From: Bacillota bacterium
Lineage (GTDB): Bacteria > Bacillota_A > Clostridia > Lachnospirales > Lachnospiraceae
DNA length: 64,000 nucleotides
Assembly (NCBI GenBank): GCA_023443925.1
Contig: JAEZSL010000297.1
Location: 14,768 to 78,767, forward strand
Direction: 5' to 3'
Position numbers and translations under genes: made by a program. Under the pieces are notes generated by a model. The model saw only the letters and a program-made list of their open reading frames with translations, was not told where the DNA came from and did no database searches. Positions 8,285 through 16,540 of the stretch are shown one piece after another (the stretch's first letter is position 1; the number at the start of each line of letters is the position of its first letter).

Positions 8285-8860
8285 ATGAGGAACAAAACAG
8301 ATAAAGGACTTAGAGAGAGAATACTTAAAGAATCAGTAAGGTTATTTTCAGAAAAAGGCTATCATGGTACATCCATGAGAGATATTGCTTCTGGCTCAGA
8401 GTGTAGCTTGCCAATGTTGTATTATTACTACAAGAACAAAGTGGATTTATTCTACGAAGTAGCATACAATGAATTTGTTTTGCTTATAGAAAGGTTGAAT
8501 GCACAAGTTATAATTGGAGCAACGGTACAAGAGACTTATTTTAATGCAATAAAGCAAAGAAAAGAACTCTTAAGCTATGACAAAGCTGTATATAAGCTCT
8601 CACTAAAAGTTTGGCTGGGTTTTGACGGAGAATCAAAGGTTAGAAAAGACTTGATTGAATGGGAAAATGGTCGTATGGAGAGAACTAAAAAAATATTAGA
8701 GAGATATATAGAAAATAAAAAAATACTGCATGATTTTTCAAACTTATTTGTGAGGGTAATGGAGAATGTGATAGAAAAAATTATTCTTTTGGATGAGGAG
8801 ATTCCTGATGAAGATATAAAAAATGAAATTGAATTATTAATGAAACTATCAAGTTTATAA
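8285..8860 (+). CDS. TetR-family regulator
   Basis: This 191-residue protein has the TetR N-terminal HTH at residues 8-54 (RILKESVRLFSEKGYHGTSM, then YYYYKNKVDLFYEV). The helical ligand domain is divergent and Lys/Glu rich. It follows the double TAACG operator, so it represses itself and the genes behind it. The next gene begins right after its stop, so expression is coupled. The base composition is noticeably AT-rich through this three-gene unit, more than in neighbouring metabolic genes. Confidence 0.87.
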   Translation: MRNKTDKGLRERILKESVRLFSEKGYHGTSMRDIASGSECSLPMLYYYYKNKVDLFYEVAYNEFVLLIERLNAQVIIGATVQETYFNAIKQRKELLSYDKAVYKLSLKVWLGFDGESKVRKDLIEWENGRMERTKKILERYIENKKILHDFSNLFVRVMENVIEKIILLDEEIPDEDIKNEIELLMKLSSL

Positions 8861-8875
8861 ATGGAGGATCGGATT

Positions 8876-9316
8876 ATGGATAATGAAAAGAAAATTAAAT
8901 TGCTGCAGATGATATATGCAGGGGCATTGGCAGATTCTGTATTAAGGCTGGATACGGAAGGAATTCTTTTAAAGGTAACTGCTGAGAAAAAACAGGAGCA
9001 GCTGGCAGGCGGTAAATTGCGTGCAGCCCAGCTTGGAATTCAAAGGCCTATACAAGTATTCGAAATACTTCCAGAAATTTTTGGCTGCGCTAATTGGAAC
9101 ACAGAACAAAATAATGAAGGTTTTAATGCTACAGCAACAAACTGTATGCTATGTGGTTTGTCAAAAAAGCTGGGAGCCGGGAGTCCGTGCAATATTTATT
9201 GCCTTGATGCAATGGAAGGATTGATAAAGGGACTAGATGAAAATGCTGGATACAATGTAATCTCAACTCTTTGGAGTCAGAATGAATGCAAAGTAGTGGT
9301 CAAGACTGTAAGGTAA
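8876..9316 (+). CDS. Cys-rich conserved hypothetical protein in TetR operon
   Basis: The start is placed at ATG 8876 because GGAGG (8863-8867) lies 8 bases before it; the ATG at 8861 touches the tetR stop and has no ribosome site. The product has about 146 residues. Its C-terminal half holds CANWN, NCMLCGLSKK, SPCNIYCLDAME and NECKVVV, a Cys-dense pattern like 4-vinyl-reductase (V4R) or ATC-hydrolase type small domains. I cannot assign a family firmly. It might bind a metal or a hydrophobic ligand. It lies between TetR and a membrane S41 peptidase and should be co-regulated with both. Confidence 0.7.
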   Translation: MDNEKKIKLLQMIYAGALADSVLRLDTEGILLKVTAEKKQEQLAGGKLRAAQLGIQRPIQVFEILPEIFGCANWNTEQNNEGFNATATNCMLCGLSKKLGAGSPCNIYCLDAMEGLIKGLDENAGYNVISTLWSQNECKVVVKTVR

Positions 9317-9318
9317 AA

Positions 9319-10992
9319 ATGAGAGAATATATATTGGAGGGAAAGATTTTAGTGCAGCAGCTTCTATTTAATGGTAGAAATGTAAAAAAATTTAGAATAT
9401 TAAAAAGAATAATAAGGTATGGTTTGATTTTAATTATTATTTTTATAACATTAGTTTTGTTTTATCTGGCTTTTGAATTCATTAATCAAAAAGCTTGGGT
9501 TAAAGATCAGCAGGTTACTGTAAAAGAATTAATGCCGCAACAAAAAGAAGATGATTTTCGTTATTTAACACAAATAGTACAAGAATATTATCCTTTTGAA
9601 GAAGCTAATAAGAAGGTAAAAGGCCTTCAAGATTTAGGTGAAATGAATGATATATATATTAATAAGGCTAAAGAAACTAAAAATAACAGAGAGTTTCTTG
9701 AGTTATTTAATGAATACTTGCAACGCATTCATCAGACTGGACATGCGTATATCATTAATCCGAATGAAGCAAAAGCAATGAACACCTTTAGCAACAGAAC
9801 TTTATTTGGAATAAAAAAAGATAGTTTTAATAAAACAGATTATTGGTTTAACTTATGGAACAGTATTTCTGTCAGTGTTTATGCTGACATTGATGTTTTA
9901 TATGAAAAGGGAGGTTACTATGTAGCCAAAGATTTTTCGGCAGGGGATAGATATATTCCTAGAGGCAGTAAAATTCTTAGAATTAATGGCATGAGTACAG
10001 ATGAATATGTTAAATTACTTCAAAATAAACATTGGCTTCGTTATGATCATGAAAATAATAAAGTTTTTATAAGTGATCCTTTTATTGTTGATTCAGGTGA
10101 CAAAAAGAATTTTTGGAATGTAGAATTTGAACTTATTAATGGTAAAATAAGCTGTGAAAAAATAACAAAGAGATTCGGCAGGAAGAAAGATCTAAGATTT
10201 AATAATAATTCATATAATCATACTTTTTGCTACGAACTTAATAATGAAGTTTGTTATATAAGGGTATGGCAATTTTTGAGCGATTATAGTTCAGATAATG
10301 AAATGATACAAACCTTTATGAAAAGTTCTAATGGAAAGTATAAAAAGCTAATCATAGATATTAGGGGAAATGATGGCGGAGATCCTAAGTATTGGATGAA
10401 GGTTTTAATTGAGCCGCTTGTAAAAAGGACTACATATTATGAATGTTATGCTGGAGTAACAAAGGAATTCTTAAGCAAAAAAGGAATTTTATTTGAGATC
10501 TATAGATTGGCTCAAGGCGGATTGTTTAATAAAGAAAACTATAATTTTTATGATGCTGAAAAAAGTGATTATTATAACACTTATGGTAAAGATTTGCAAT
10601 TCTATAAAGTAACTAAAAAGTTTGAACCAACAAATAGTTTTCCTTTTGAAGGAGAAGTCTATTTGCTGGTTGATCAGGATTGTTTTTCTGCTGCTGAGGA
10701 CTTTGCTAGTACAGTAAAGGGAATGAAATTGGCAACTTTAGTAGGAACAAATACTCAAGGCGGGACTGCTACTTTATTGCCGCCATATACTTTCTGTTTG
10801 CCGGAAAGCGGTGTGATGTTTGCGATGGAGACAGAGATTACTTATACTTCTGATGGGAAAATAGATGAAATATATGGAACAGCTCCAGATATAGAATTAG
10901 AAGAATCTACTTATCCTACCACATATCCTTTATCCGCTGATAAAGAGGAAATATTAAAAGACACTTGGATACAGCAGGTTTTAAATTATTAA
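9319..10992 (+). CDS. membrane-anchored S41-family (C-terminal processing type) peptidase
   Basis: This is a protein of about 557 residues with a single N-terminal membrane helix (YGLILIIIFITLVLFYLAF) and a large extracytoplasmic part. A PDZ-like middle (SAGDRYIPRGSKILRINGMS) precedes the S41 core, with IDIRGNDGG (the oxyanion strand of the family) and the catalytic Ser in DQDCFSAAEDFAS (Ser457). The start is uncertain: ATG 9319 has AAGG at 5 bases; GTG 9352 has GGAGGG at 10 bases and would still give the helix; a longer frame from 9286 overlaps the upstream gene and is unlikely. It is the third gene of the TetR unit. The substrate is unknown; cell-surface proteolysis or signalling is a reasonable guess. 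Confidence 0.8.
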   Translation: MREYILEGKILVQQLLFNGRNVKKFRILKRIIRYGLILIIIFITLVLFYLAFEFINQKAWVKDQQVTVKELMPQQKEDDFRYLTQIVQEYYPFEEANKKVKGLQDLGEMNDIYINKAKETKNNREFLELFNEYLQRIHQTGHAYIINPNEAKAMNTFSNRTLFGIKKDSFNKTDYWFNLWNSISVSVYADIDVLYEKGGYYVAKDFSAGDRYIPRGSKILRINGMSTDEYVKLLQNKHWLRYDHENNKVFISDPFIVDSGDKKNFWNVEFELINGKISCEKITKRFGRKKDLRFNNNSYNHTFCYELNNEVCYIRVWQFLSDYSSDNEMIQTFMKSSNGKYKKLIIDIRGNDGGDPKYWMKVLIEPLVKRTTYYECYAGVTKEFLSKKGILFEIYRLAQGGLFNKENYNFYDAEKSDYYNTYGKDLQFYKVTKKFEPTNSFPFEGEVYLLVDQDCFSAAEDFASTVKGMKLATLVGTNTQGGTATLLPPYTFCLPESGVMFAMETEITYTSDGKIDEIYGTAPDIELEESTYPTTYPLSADKEEILKDTWIQQVLNY

Positions 10993-11346
10993 AGATACAT
11001 GATAAGGGATACCAAAGATTCAGGATGGATATACAAAGTATTTACTCCTTAAGTGGAGTTATAATATTTCATCACGTTAGTTGGAGGTAATTTTATAGCA
11101 GTGTATTCAGGTGAAAAATTACTATTTTCATTATTCAACTAAATAAAAACATTTTGTGAGACCGTTCATTTTCAATTTAATTGAAATGAACGGTCTCGTT
11201 TTGTTATAAAATATATATCTATTAGAATGTCAATAGCAGGCGAATATCTCGCCTTTAAAAAAAATATTGCAAAGGTATACAACTAGAAGTATAATATTGA
11301 ATATAAGTTCAATGAATTTAAATTTAATTAATAGAGAGGTAATAAA
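10993..11346. other. intergenic region between S41 peptidase and second tetR
   Basis: It holds an operator-like dyad ACTCC..GGAGT at 11044-11059 next to TATAAT (11060-11065) and a GGAGG followed by an ATA in start position (11082-11098), perhaps a dead small gene. The terminator described separately lies in its centre. No intact gene is seen. Confidence 0.4.
11158..11203 (+). terminator. intrinsic terminator
   Basis: GAGACCGTTCATTT pairs with AAATGAACGGTCTC, with the stem extending through AATT/AATT with one bulge, followed by GTTTTGTT. It ends the tetR/Cys-rich/S41 unit. Confidence 0.8.
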
Positions 11347-11925
11347 ATGGGTTTACGAAAAGAGCAGAAAGAGAATAGAAGAAATGAAATTCTTGCAACA
11401 GGACTTGATCTGTTTATCCGCAGAGGTTATACCTCAACAAAAATAAATGATATCGCTAATCAAGTGGGAATGAGTACCGGTCTTCTGTTTCATTATTTTG
11501 AATCAAAGGAGAAATTGTATGAGGAGCTCATACGAAATGGTATATCGGGTCCGGTTAGTTTTATGCCTGATTCCGGCATGGAGCCCATAGCTTATTTTGA
11601 GACTACAACAAAATTGATTTTCGATAATATAAAAAGCAGACCGATTTTAGCAGAATATTTTGTACTTATGAACCAGGCAGTTCACAACGAGGCTGCGCCA
11701 GAGAGCGTGAAAAATATGCTTAAGAATTATGACATCTATACGCCTACCTCACAGCTCATAAAGAAAGGTCAGGAAAACGGGGTGATTCGGCAAGGCAACC
11801 CATATGCTCTTGCTATAACATATTGGTGTGCGATTCAGGGTGTAGCTGAACAGATGGCTGTGAATCCTGATTATCCTTGTCCCGAGAGCGAATGGATTGT
11901 AGATATTTTAAGGAGTAAATTATAA
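11347..11925 (+). CDS. TetR/AcrR-family regulator
   Basis: This 192-residue protein has an N-terminal HTH at 9-55 (RNEILATGLDLFIRRGYTST, then LFHYFESKEKLYEEL) that fits TetR well. The ligand domain is of generic AcrR type. AGAGAGG precedes the ATG. No transporter or enzyme follows on the same strand within 300 bp, so its target is not evident; the amidohydrolase downstream is one candidate. It may be an orphan left by loss of its partner. Confidence 0.88.
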   Translation: MGLRKEQKENRRNEILATGLDLFIRRGYTSTKINDIANQVGMSTGLLFHYFESKEKLYEELIRNGISGPVSFMPDSGMEPIAYFETTTKLIFDNIKSRPILAEYFVLMNQAVHNEAAPESVKNMLKNYDIYTPTSQLIKKGQENGVIRQGNPYALAITYWCAIQGVAEQMAVNPDYPCPESEWIVDILRSKL

Positions 11926-12228
11926 TTGATCCGGTATTAAAGGTCTCTCCGCGTGTGTTTTATGAATATATATACGCTGGTATTCATTCAAAACCCGAAA
12001 TTGACCTTTAGGTACTCGAATTCTAATTAAATCAATAATCGTAGTGCAGGTACATCCGGACTGTCATGAGACATTTACGTTCATGAGTCTTGAAGCAACT
12101 GTATTCAATTTTAATTATCAGAAATAGAATTAAAAATATTTCATACAGAATTTAGAAATACATAAGATAATATTTATTTCTCCAAATATAATGAACAAGA
12201 TTAGTAGCGTGTAATAGGAGGGTTTTTG
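11926..12228. other. intergenic region, no gene seen
   Basis: It is AT-rich and carries only a weak inverted repeat (AATTTTAATT / AATTAAAAAT near 12108-12138) and a lone GAATTCTAATTA half-site resembling the operator of the MarR at 4.2 kb. No convincing promoter or coding frame was found. Confidence 0.4.
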
Positions 12229-13038
12229 ATGTTAATAGATATTCACGCCCATGCGGCAGGTGATTACAGCGAAGTTGACTCCATACAAAGTATGGCCTCA
12301 AAATATGATTTAGAGAAAATAGTTTTATGTACAAGCCCCAAGAACATCCAAAGCCTTAAGGAGCCGCCGACTATGCCTTTTAAACAGAAGACCGACAGCA
12401 TTTATATGATGAATCGGATGAATCGGATGGCTTATAACCACTTTTTTAAAGAGAACGGCGACGGGAATCAATTTGTTTTCGGATTAAAAAACCAGCTCCC
12501 CGAGCTAATTATACCGTTTCTCTGGGTAAACCCACTAGATGCAGGGCACATGGATAATCTGGAAAATAGTATCCTTAAATATCAGCCCAAGGGAATAAAA
12601 TTACATCAGGCATGGAATCCATTTAAGATTGACGGTGTAGAATTTAAAAATCTGGTTGATATTGCCTCTTCGAATAAATTGCCGATTTATATTCATTTAT
12701 ATTCCAAAAGGGAAGTCCTGAAGCTTCTGTGTTTTATTAAGGAAAATCAAAATACCGTGTTTATTATCGCACATTTGACTGGTGCAGACCTTTTCAGTGA
12801 GAGTGGTGTAAATCTAAAAAATATCTACTTTGATACTTCAAGCTCCAAGAGGATTCAGGGAAGTGATATTAAGAGAGCAATTGACGCTTTCGGGTATGAA
12901 CATATCGTTTTTGGTTCGGATACGCCTTTTACAAGCATTGACGAGCAGATCAACAGGATTGAACAGTTGAATCTGCCTGATAATGTTAAGGAGCATATTT
13001 ATAGTATAAATGCAAGAAACATTTTAGCTTTAGATTAA
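12229..13038 (+). CDS. amidohydrolase-2 family (TIM-barrel metal-dependent hydrolase)
   Basis: GGAGGG 7 bases upstream supports ATG 12229 over the preceding in-frame TTG. The product has about 269 residues. The metal-binding start is MLIDIHAHA (His6, His8), followed by IYIHLYSK, IIAHLTGADL and FGSDTPFTS, the His, His and Asp ligands of amidohydrolase/ACMS-decarboxylase-like barrels. It should be a cytosolic zinc- or manganese-dependent hydrolase or decarboxylase; the substrate is unknown. It stands alone between a TetR gene and the galactoside locus and is followed by a hairpin. Confidence 0.85.
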   Translation: MLIDIHAHAAGDYSEVDSIQSMASKYDLEKIVLCTSPKNIQSLKEPPTMPFKQKTDSIYMMNRMNRMAYNHFFKENGDGNQFVFGLKNQLPELIIPFLWVNPLDAGHMDNLENSILKYQPKGIKLHQAWNPFKIDGVEFKNLVDIASSNKLPIYIHLYSKREVLKLLCFIKENQNTVFIIAHLTGADLFSESGVNLKNIYFDTSSSKRIQGSDIKRAIDAFGYEHIVFGSDTPFTSIDEQINRIEQLNLPDNVKEHIYSINARNILALD

Positions 13039-13114
13039 TAGAAATTTAAAATGTAATATTTACATTTAGTACAGACTGCTTATTTTCAGGTGTTGCCAAA
13101 GGAGACATTGCTTT

Positions 13115-13159
13115 TATGAAGATAAAACCTTCTTTCGCACAGCTGGGTATATCTTCATA
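13115..13159 (+). terminator. hairpin after amidohydrolase
   Basis: TATGAAGATA (13115-13124) pairs with TATCTTCATA (13150-13159). There is no clear T run, so termination is only likely. Confidence 0.4.
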
Positions 13160-13199
13160 GAGAATTTATTCCTCATTCCTATATTTAGATAGGAGTATC

Positions 13200-13256
13200 T
13201 TGACAGAAATCGTATTGTTTTTTATGATAATACTAGCGAAAAAGAAACCTGGTTTC
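13200..13256 (+). promoter_or_regulatory. lacI promoter and auto-operator
   Basis: TTGACA (13200-13205), a 17-bp spacer and TATGAT (13223-13228) form the promoter. The palindrome GAAACCTGGTTTC (13244-13256) lies about 15 bp after the -10. It matches the operators at 14539 and 23865 and implies autorepression. Confidence 0.8.
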
Positions 13257-13277
13257 GTCACAGTTAGGGAGGCCTTT

Positions 13278-14336
13278 ATGCAAGTTCAGAAAAATTACGA
13301 AAATAAAGCAATTACTATATATGATATTGCAAAGGAAGCAGGAGTGTCGGCATCAACCGTATCCAGAGTGTTAACCAATAATGCTAATGTTCGGATTGAT
13401 AAAAGGGAAAGGGTTCAAAATCTGATTAATAAATATAATTTTAGGCCAAATGCATTTGCGAGAGGATTGGCTGATACAAAGAGCAAGGTCATTGGTATTC
13501 TGGCTGCTGATATACGCAACCCTTACTACTCTGAACTTGTTGTTTCTTGTGAACAGGCTGCAAGAGCAGCTGGGTATACAGTGCTTGTTTCTAATTTTCT
13601 GGGAGAGACAGAGCAGGAAGAAAGGCAGTTAGAAAAGTTACTGGAACAAAGGGTGGATGCCATTATCCAACTGGGAGGCAGAGTGGATGATCTAGTGTCC
13701 AATATAGAATATGTGGAACTGGTTAATCAGGCTATGGCGACTACACCAGTCATTGTTACAGGAAAATTGGATGGGACCAAATGCAGAATGGTACGTATTG
13801 ACAGTATGAAAGCACTGGATCTTTTGATGGAGCACCTGCTTTCATTAGGTCATCAAAAAATTGCTATGGTTGGCGGAGTTTTGAAAGTGCTTTCAACCTA
13901 CGAGAAGTTCTTAAGATATAAGCAGATTTTAAAGGAACATGGGATTGACTATGACCCTGATCTGGTCCCAGAAGGTGGCTCCTACGATGTGAAGAATGGG
14001 TATGAACTGATGAATCGGGTGTTTGATAAGGGGAATATTCCGACTGCGGTAATTGCAGTAAATGATTTTACTGCGGCAGGAGTCATGCGGAGTATTGTAG
14101 AGCATGGATATCGCATACCACAGGATATTTCCTTGGTCAGTTATGACAACACTTATATAACGGAGCTGTTGATTCCCAAGCTGACCAGTGTTGATTATAA
14201 TTATGAAGAGTTTGGCAGAAAATTGATTGAAACAGCCATTTCTGCCGTAGAAAGAGGAGAAGGCGAGTTGCTGCAGACTGTGACACCAGTTTTGGTATGC
14301 AGGGAGAGTAGTGGAAAGGCATCAGAAGTTATTTGA
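13278..14336 (+). CDS. LacI/GalR-family repressor of the beta-galactoside locus
   Basis: The true start is ATG 13278, after GGGAGG; the longer frame from 13200 begins inside the -35 box and is untranslated. The 352-residue protein has the LacI HTH at residues 12-35 (ITIYDIAKEAGVSASTVSRV) and hinge helix (NAFARGLA), then a periplasmic-binding-like ligand domain starting SKVIGILAADIRNPYYSELV. GAAACC/GGTTTC palindromes lie at its own promoter, at the ABC importer promoter and upstream of the GH2 gene. It therefore probably senses an imported galactoside and derepresses uptake and hydrolysis together. Confidence 0.92.
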   Translation: MQVQKNYENKAITIYDIAKEAGVSASTVSRVLTNNANVRIDKRERVQNLINKYNFRPNAFARGLADTKSKVIGILAADIRNPYYSELVVSCEQAARAAGYTVLVSNFLGETEQEERQLEKLLEQRVDAIIQLGGRVDDLVSNIEYVELVNQAMATTPVIVTGKLDGTKCRMVRIDSMKALDLLMEHLLSLGHQKIAMVGGVLKVLSTYEKFLRYKQILKEHGIDYDPDLVPEGGSYDVKNGYELMNRVFDKGNIPTAVIAVNDFTAAGVMRSIVEHGYRIPQDISLVSYDNTYITELLIPKLTSVDYNYEEFGRKLIETAISAVERGEGELLQTVTPVLVCRESSGKASEVI

Positions 14337-14384
14337 GCTGATACTATGAATGTTTTGATACCGGATTCATAAAATTATCATAAT

Positions 14385-14428
14385 AGAAGAAGCAGGATAA
14401 TGTTTACAGCCTGCTTCTTCTTTTATTT
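14385..14428 (+). terminator. intrinsic terminator after lacI
   Basis: AGAAGAAGCAGG (14385-14396) pairs perfectly with CCTGCTTCTTCT (14410-14421), followed by TTTATTTG. Confidence 0.88.
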
Positions 14429-14502
14429 GTGTTAATTATGTACAAAAAAATGATCGAATAATCGTTAATAAAAACAAATTCGTGATAAATGGAAGAATAT
14501 GG

Positions 14503-14552
14503 TTGCGATGTTTAGTATATAGTGCTACAATTTATTAATGAAACCGATTTCA
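14503..14552 (+). promoter_or_regulatory. promoter and LacI operator of CUT1 importer
   Basis: TTGCGA (14503-14508), a 17-bp spacer and TACAAT (14526-14531). The operator TGAAACCGATTTCA (14539-14552) covers the expected start site, a simple block to initiation. Confidence 0.78.
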
Positions 14553-14589
14553 AATTAATATAATATACAATTGAGAGTGAGGTTGAAAT

Positions 14590-15522
14590 ATGAAAAGATC
14601 AAAAAGTAAAATGACCTTTATTCAAAAGGTGGTAAAGTACAGAGTACTTCTTCTAATGTGTCTGCCCGCAATACTTTTCTTTTTTGCATTAAGTTACATG
14701 CCGCTCCCTGGTATTTATGTCGCATTCGTTAAGTACAATTATGGAAGCGGAATTTTTGGCAGTAAATTCGTTGGTCTTAAGAATTTTGAGTTTTTATATA
14801 CTTCAGGCAAATTGTTTACACTGACCCGAAATACTATTCTATATAATCTGGCATTTATTGTAATGGGTAATCTACTGGCAGTATCTGTTGCTATCCTGCT
14901 CAATGAACTAAGAAGCAAAATGTTTAAAAAAGTATCTCAGACCATGATGTTTTTGCCTTATTTCATTTCACAGGTTCTGGTTGGTATTCTTATGTACAAC
15001 ATACTCAACTATGATTCCGGATTCGTAAATAGTGTTTTGACAAGTCTTGGTATGGAAAAGTGGGAACCATATTCAAAAGCTGGTGTTTGGCCGGTGTTGT
15101 TGGTATTCATTTATTTATGGCAGCAGACAGGTTATAACTCAGTTGTATATTTTGCGGCAATCATGGGAATTGATGCAGAGACAATTGAGGCATCCAGAGT
15201 GGATGGGGCGAATGCTTTCCAGAGAATTGGTTACATTATCTTACCATCTCTGAAACAGACGATTGTTATTTTGTTGTTATTTGCACTTGGCGGTATTGTA
15301 AAAGGTAATTTTGGTCTGTTCTACAATATTATCGGTACAAATTCACTGTTGTATAGTACAACAGATATCATTGAAACCTTTGTATACCGTGCAACAATGT
15401 CAGATTTTAATTTCTCAACAGCTTCAGCAGTCGGTCTGTATCAGTCCATCATCGGATTTGTGATTGTAATGACTGTGAACTTTATTGTAAAGAAGATAGA
15501 ACCTGATTATTCCTTATTTTAA
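14590..15522 (+). CDS. ABC sugar importer permease, CUT1 (LplB-like)
   Basis: This 310-residue protein has six predicted membrane helices, beginning with VLLLMCLPAILFFFALSYMPL. The EAA cytoplasmic loop is readable as AAIMGIDAETIEASRVDGANAFQRIGYIILPSL, the contact site for the ATPase. It belongs to the LplB/YtcP-type CUT1 group used for oligosaccharides. It forms one operon with the second permease (17 bp gap) and a lipoprotein binding protein. No ATPase gene is present here, as is usual where a shared MsmK/UgpC-like ATPase serves several importers. Expression is under the LacI operator at 14539. Confidence 0.9.
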   Translation: MKRSKSKMTFIQKVVKYRVLLLMCLPAILFFFALSYMPLPGIYVAFVKYNYGSGIFGSKFVGLKNFEFLYTSGKLFTLTRNTILYNLAFIVMGNLLAVSVAILLNELRSKMFKKVSQTMMFLPYFISQVLVGILMYNILNYDSGFVNSVLTSLGMEKWEPYSKAGVWPVLLVFIYLWQQTGYNSVVYFAAIMGIDAETIEASRVDGANAFQRIGYIILPSLKQTIVILLLFALGGIVKGNFGLFYNIIGTNSLLYSTTDIIETFVYRATMSDFNFSTASAVGLYQSIIGFVIVMTVNFIVKKIEPDYSLF

Positions 15523-15539
15523 TACAATGGAGGTTAACC

Positions 15540-16463
15540 ATGGCTAAGACAAAAAAAGATTATATGGAACAAAGCGTTAAAGTAAAACTTGGTAATTCTG
15601 ATAAAATTATCAGAAGTTTCGGATATACAGTGTTGTCTTTGTATGCATTGGCATGTATCTTTCCTTTCCTATTGATTGTTGGTACATCCTTCACCAGTGA
15701 AACTGTTATCAGAGCGGAAGGCGTTAAGCTAATCCCTAAGGATTTTACTTTTCAGGCCTATCAAATGGTAATAAAGGGCGGCGGTATTTGGAAAGCGTAC
15801 ATATTGACCATTCTTCTAACAATGATTGGAACTTTAGTTGGTTTGGGTATCATTTCCATGACAGGATATGCTTTACAGAGAAAAGATTTCCCGTTTCGAA
15901 ATGTTATTTCTTTTTATATTTATTTTACAACCCTTTTTTCAGCAGGTCTTGCACCTTATTATCTGCTGATGACACAGACTTACCATTTAAAAGATAATTA
16001 TCTGGCAGTTTTATTGCCACTGTTGATGTCGCCATGGCTGATTATTCTAATGAAGAATTTTGTTAGGGCTATTCCTCATGAGATTACAGAATCAGGAAAA
16101 ATTGATGGAGCTGGTGACCTGAGGATTTTTAGTTCGCTAATTCTGCCAATGTTAAAACCGGCGCTTGCAACAATTGGCCTATTCCTGGCTATGGGTTACT
16201 GGAATGAGTGGTATCAGTCCTCTCTGTTCTTAAGTTCAAAGGTGGATGTGAAACCACTGCAGTATACATTATATGAAGTTGTTAACAAGATGGATGCATT
16301 GAAGAATTCTGTTGCCGGACAGTATATCACTATGGGTGATATCCCAACGGAAAGTGTCAAGATGGCGAATGCCATATTGGCAACAGGACCGATTATTTTC
16401 CTTTATCCGTTCATACAGAAGTATTTCATCAGCGGGATTACAGTTGGTGCAGTAAAAGGTTAG
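15540..16463 (+). CDS. ABC sugar importer permease, CUT1 (YtcP-like)
   Basis: This is the second inner-membrane permease of the pair, 307 residues, with six helices. Its EAA motif reads EITESGKIDGAGDLRIFSSLILPMLKPALA at the conserved distance from the C-terminus. GGAGG precedes the ATG. It should form the heterodimeric channel with the upstream permease and receive substrate from the lipoprotein encoded next. The family imports di- or oligosaccharides, and the GH35 and GH2 enzymes nearby point to beta-galactosides. Confidence 0.9.
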   Translation: MAKTKKDYMEQSVKVKLGNSDKIIRSFGYTVLSLYALACIFPFLLIVGTSFTSETVIRAEGVKLIPKDFTFQAYQMVIKGGGIWKAYILTILLTMIGTLVGLGIISMTGYALQRKDFPFRNVISFYIYFTTLFSAGLAPYYLLMTQTYHLKDNYLAVLLPLLMSPWLIILMKNFVRAIPHEITESGKIDGAGDLRIFSSLILPMLKPALATIGLFLAMGYWNEWYQSSLFLSSKVDVKPLQYTLYEVVNKMDALKNSVAGQYITMGDIPTESVKMANAILATGPIIFLYPFIQKYFISGITVGAVKG

Positions 16464-16540
16464 TGATACTTTTATATCGATTGTTACTCCAAGTAGTGTG
16501 GAGTTAATAATAAGTACATAAAAAATAATGGAGGTAGTGT

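Noticed and set aside
11044..11065. MerR-controlled promoter with ACTCC..GGAGT dyad
   Set aside because: The dyad is next to TATAAT but no -35 lies at 19 bp and no gene follows; kept only as a note in the intergenic entry.
12018..12030. GAATTCTAATTA as a fourth operator of the 4.2-kb MarR
   Set aside because: Only one half-site matches and no promoter or target gene adjoins it; expected by chance in AT-rich DNA.
13200..13277. N-terminal extension of the LacI reading frame
   Set aside because: It begins inside a TTGACA-17-TATGAT promoter and covers the operator; GGGAGG and ATG 13278 give the normal LacI start.
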